Below are positions 63,158 to 64,000 of a DNA stretch of 64,000 nt, in pieces (position 1 is the stretch's first letter; every line of letters begins with the position of its first letter). The translations under genes and the position numbers were made by a program. This stretch comes from Armatimonadota bacterium (GTDB lineage: Bacteria > Armatimonadota > Zipacnadia > JAUWAU01). The stretch is from contig JAUWAU010000006.1 in the NCBI GenBank assembly GCA_030601885.1, forward strand, positions 62,001-126,000, written 5' to 3'. Under the pieces are notes generated by a model. It was not told where the DNA came from. It saw only the letters and a program-made list of their open reading frames with translations, and made no database searches.

Positions 63158-64000
63158 TCACGGGCCGGACGATCCCGTCACGTCTGCCTCCAGTCTCAGA
63201 CGGTGCTCCTTGACGGCTGCAGCGGCCTCACGATGCAGGTGTGCCTGTTCTGCCTCTCCCTTCTTCTGCATACGCTCGGCCGTCTGGCGGTACTTCTCCT
63301 CGGCGCGCTTGTAGGCTGCGATGGCCAGTCCCTTTTTGCCGATGATCTCGTGCGCCCGCCCAAGGCAATGCGGGATCCTGGGATCCATCGGCGCCTCCCG
63401 CTCGCGGGCCAGCAGTATGGGCGCCACGACGGCGAACACGGATGGGAACTGTCCGCTGCGCGCCTCGTATTCCCCGTTGACTCGTGTGTGGACAATGGGC
63501 CATGGGGCCGGCTTCCGCGGTGGCACGTCCATGCTGACGTGGCGGAAGGTGATGATCTCTGCCTCCCGGTCATCGTCCAGATCTGCAACCCACGGCATGA
63601 CTGCGGAGGGCAGCGCCAACGTCTTCACCATCTTGCCATTGGCAAGACGATACAGAAACACGTCGTAGCTCAGCCCCAAGAGGGCGAGCATCCCTCTGGG
63701 GCGGTAGGCGCGAATGACAACAGGCTCGGCGGGCCGGCCGTCTTTATGGACAACCATGCCAACGTAAGTATTGGGCCCATCCCACCGGCTCCAAACGTGT
63801 GGCAGCTCTTGCGCGTCGAATGTGGCCGTAGTGTGTGTCCTCGTAAGACGTTCTCCCTGCTGCACGAAGACGGCGAGCTTCGGGGCCATGCTGAGAACGG
63901 AGCGGCTCTCGTGCAGCCAACTGATCACGCCAAGGTAATGCGTGGCGCCGCCCCGTCGCCAAGTGGGGTGGCTCAGGATGCGACCAACCTGGTAGCCACT
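63158..64000 (-). CDS. Hypothetical protein with FG-GAP-like segment (cut by right window edge)
   Basis: 280 residues are visible and the frame is open to base 64000, so the N-terminus lies outside the window. The segment VMPWVADLDDDREAEIITFR is like an FG-GAP/VCBS calcium loop. The C-terminal 80 residues are helical and charged (LGRAHEIIGKKGLAIAAYKRAEEKYRQTAERMQKKGEAEQ), similar to a single TPR or coiled coil. No signal can be judged. The function is unknown. It converges on the DUF4091 gene. Confidence 0.65.
   Translation of the reverse strand, partial: SGYQVGRILSHPTWRRGGATHYLGVISWLHESRSVLSMAPKLAVFVQQGERLTRTHTTATFDAQELPHVWSRWDGPNTYVGMVVHKDGRPAEPVVIRAYRPRGMLALLGLSYDVFLYRLANGKMVKTLALPSAVMPWVADLDDDREAEIITFRHVSMDVPPRKPAPWPIVHTRVNGEYEARSGQFPSVFAVVAPILLAREREAPMDPRIPHCLGRAHEIIGKKGLAIAAYKRAEEKYRQTAERMQKKGEAEQAHLHREAAAAVKEHRLRLEADVTGSSGP

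Overview
This window looks like the chromosome of an uncultured, GC-rich, free-living bacterium. It is gene-dense, uses many GTG starts, and most operons have clear GGAGG-type ribosome sites. Lipoprotein signals, an SLBB export protein, NHL, TPR and VWA proteins, a DUF4091 glycoside-hydrolase-like protein and a RicT/PSP1 protein fit lineages such as Armatimonadota, Chloroflexota or Planctomycetota. No rRNA or other phylum marker is present, so I do not assign a phylum. I saw no tRNA, rRNA, CRISPR array or phage module.

Left part (1-24 kb). An iron-type ABC substrate-binding lipoprotein and its double permease are followed by an NHL propeller, a 952-residue membrane VWA protein, a DUF72 protein and a small zinc-ribbon membrane protein. 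A minus-strand block then encodes a ferredoxin-like aldo/keto reductase, a cupin and a D-aminoacylase-type amidohydrolase. A long plus-strand run begins with the most unusual gene of the window: a complete EamA-type (DMT) transporter fused to a membrane sensor, a HAMP domain and a class III nucleotide cyclase. Its stop codon abuts a substrate-binding protein gene. A compact histidine cluster hisD-hisB-hisH-hisA-hisF-hisI follows, then a 992-residue TPR protein and an orphan sugar-type ABC ATPase.

Accessory island (about 24.5-32.4 kb). Gene density falls and the spacers fill with repeats: a 138-bp tandem duplication, three copies of a non-coding repeat, many copies of a GGGGACAC/GAATTC motif, and a 145-bp inverted-repeat element inserted at a TA inside one of those motifs. 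Among them lie a beta-propeller lipoprotein, a tentative Panacea-like gene followed by a RelE-like toxin gene with a one-base frameshift, a BrnT/BrnA-like toxin-antitoxin pair with an operator-like promoter, and an OLD-family ATPase/nuclease. This resembles a defence/toxin-antitoxin hot spot.

Right part (32.4-64 kb), almost all on the minus strand. It holds ddl, a Gfo/Idh dehydrogenase, a lipoprotein of four calcium-loop-like repeats, a sugar isomerase, a transglutaminase-like lipoprotein overlapping a GAF/HD-GYP protein, then a housekeeping block: metG, an FmdB zinc ribbon, ricT, mfd, ssb, rpsF with a long acidic tail, and ychF. After these come a two-component pair, a HEAT/TPR protein, a Pro-rich zinc-ribbon protein, a BatA-like VWA protein and a DUF58 protein with a 184-bp inverted-repeat element between them, an SLBB export protein and a DhnA-type aldolase. 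The window ends with a plus-strand DUF4091 protein and a minus-strand gene cut by the right edge.
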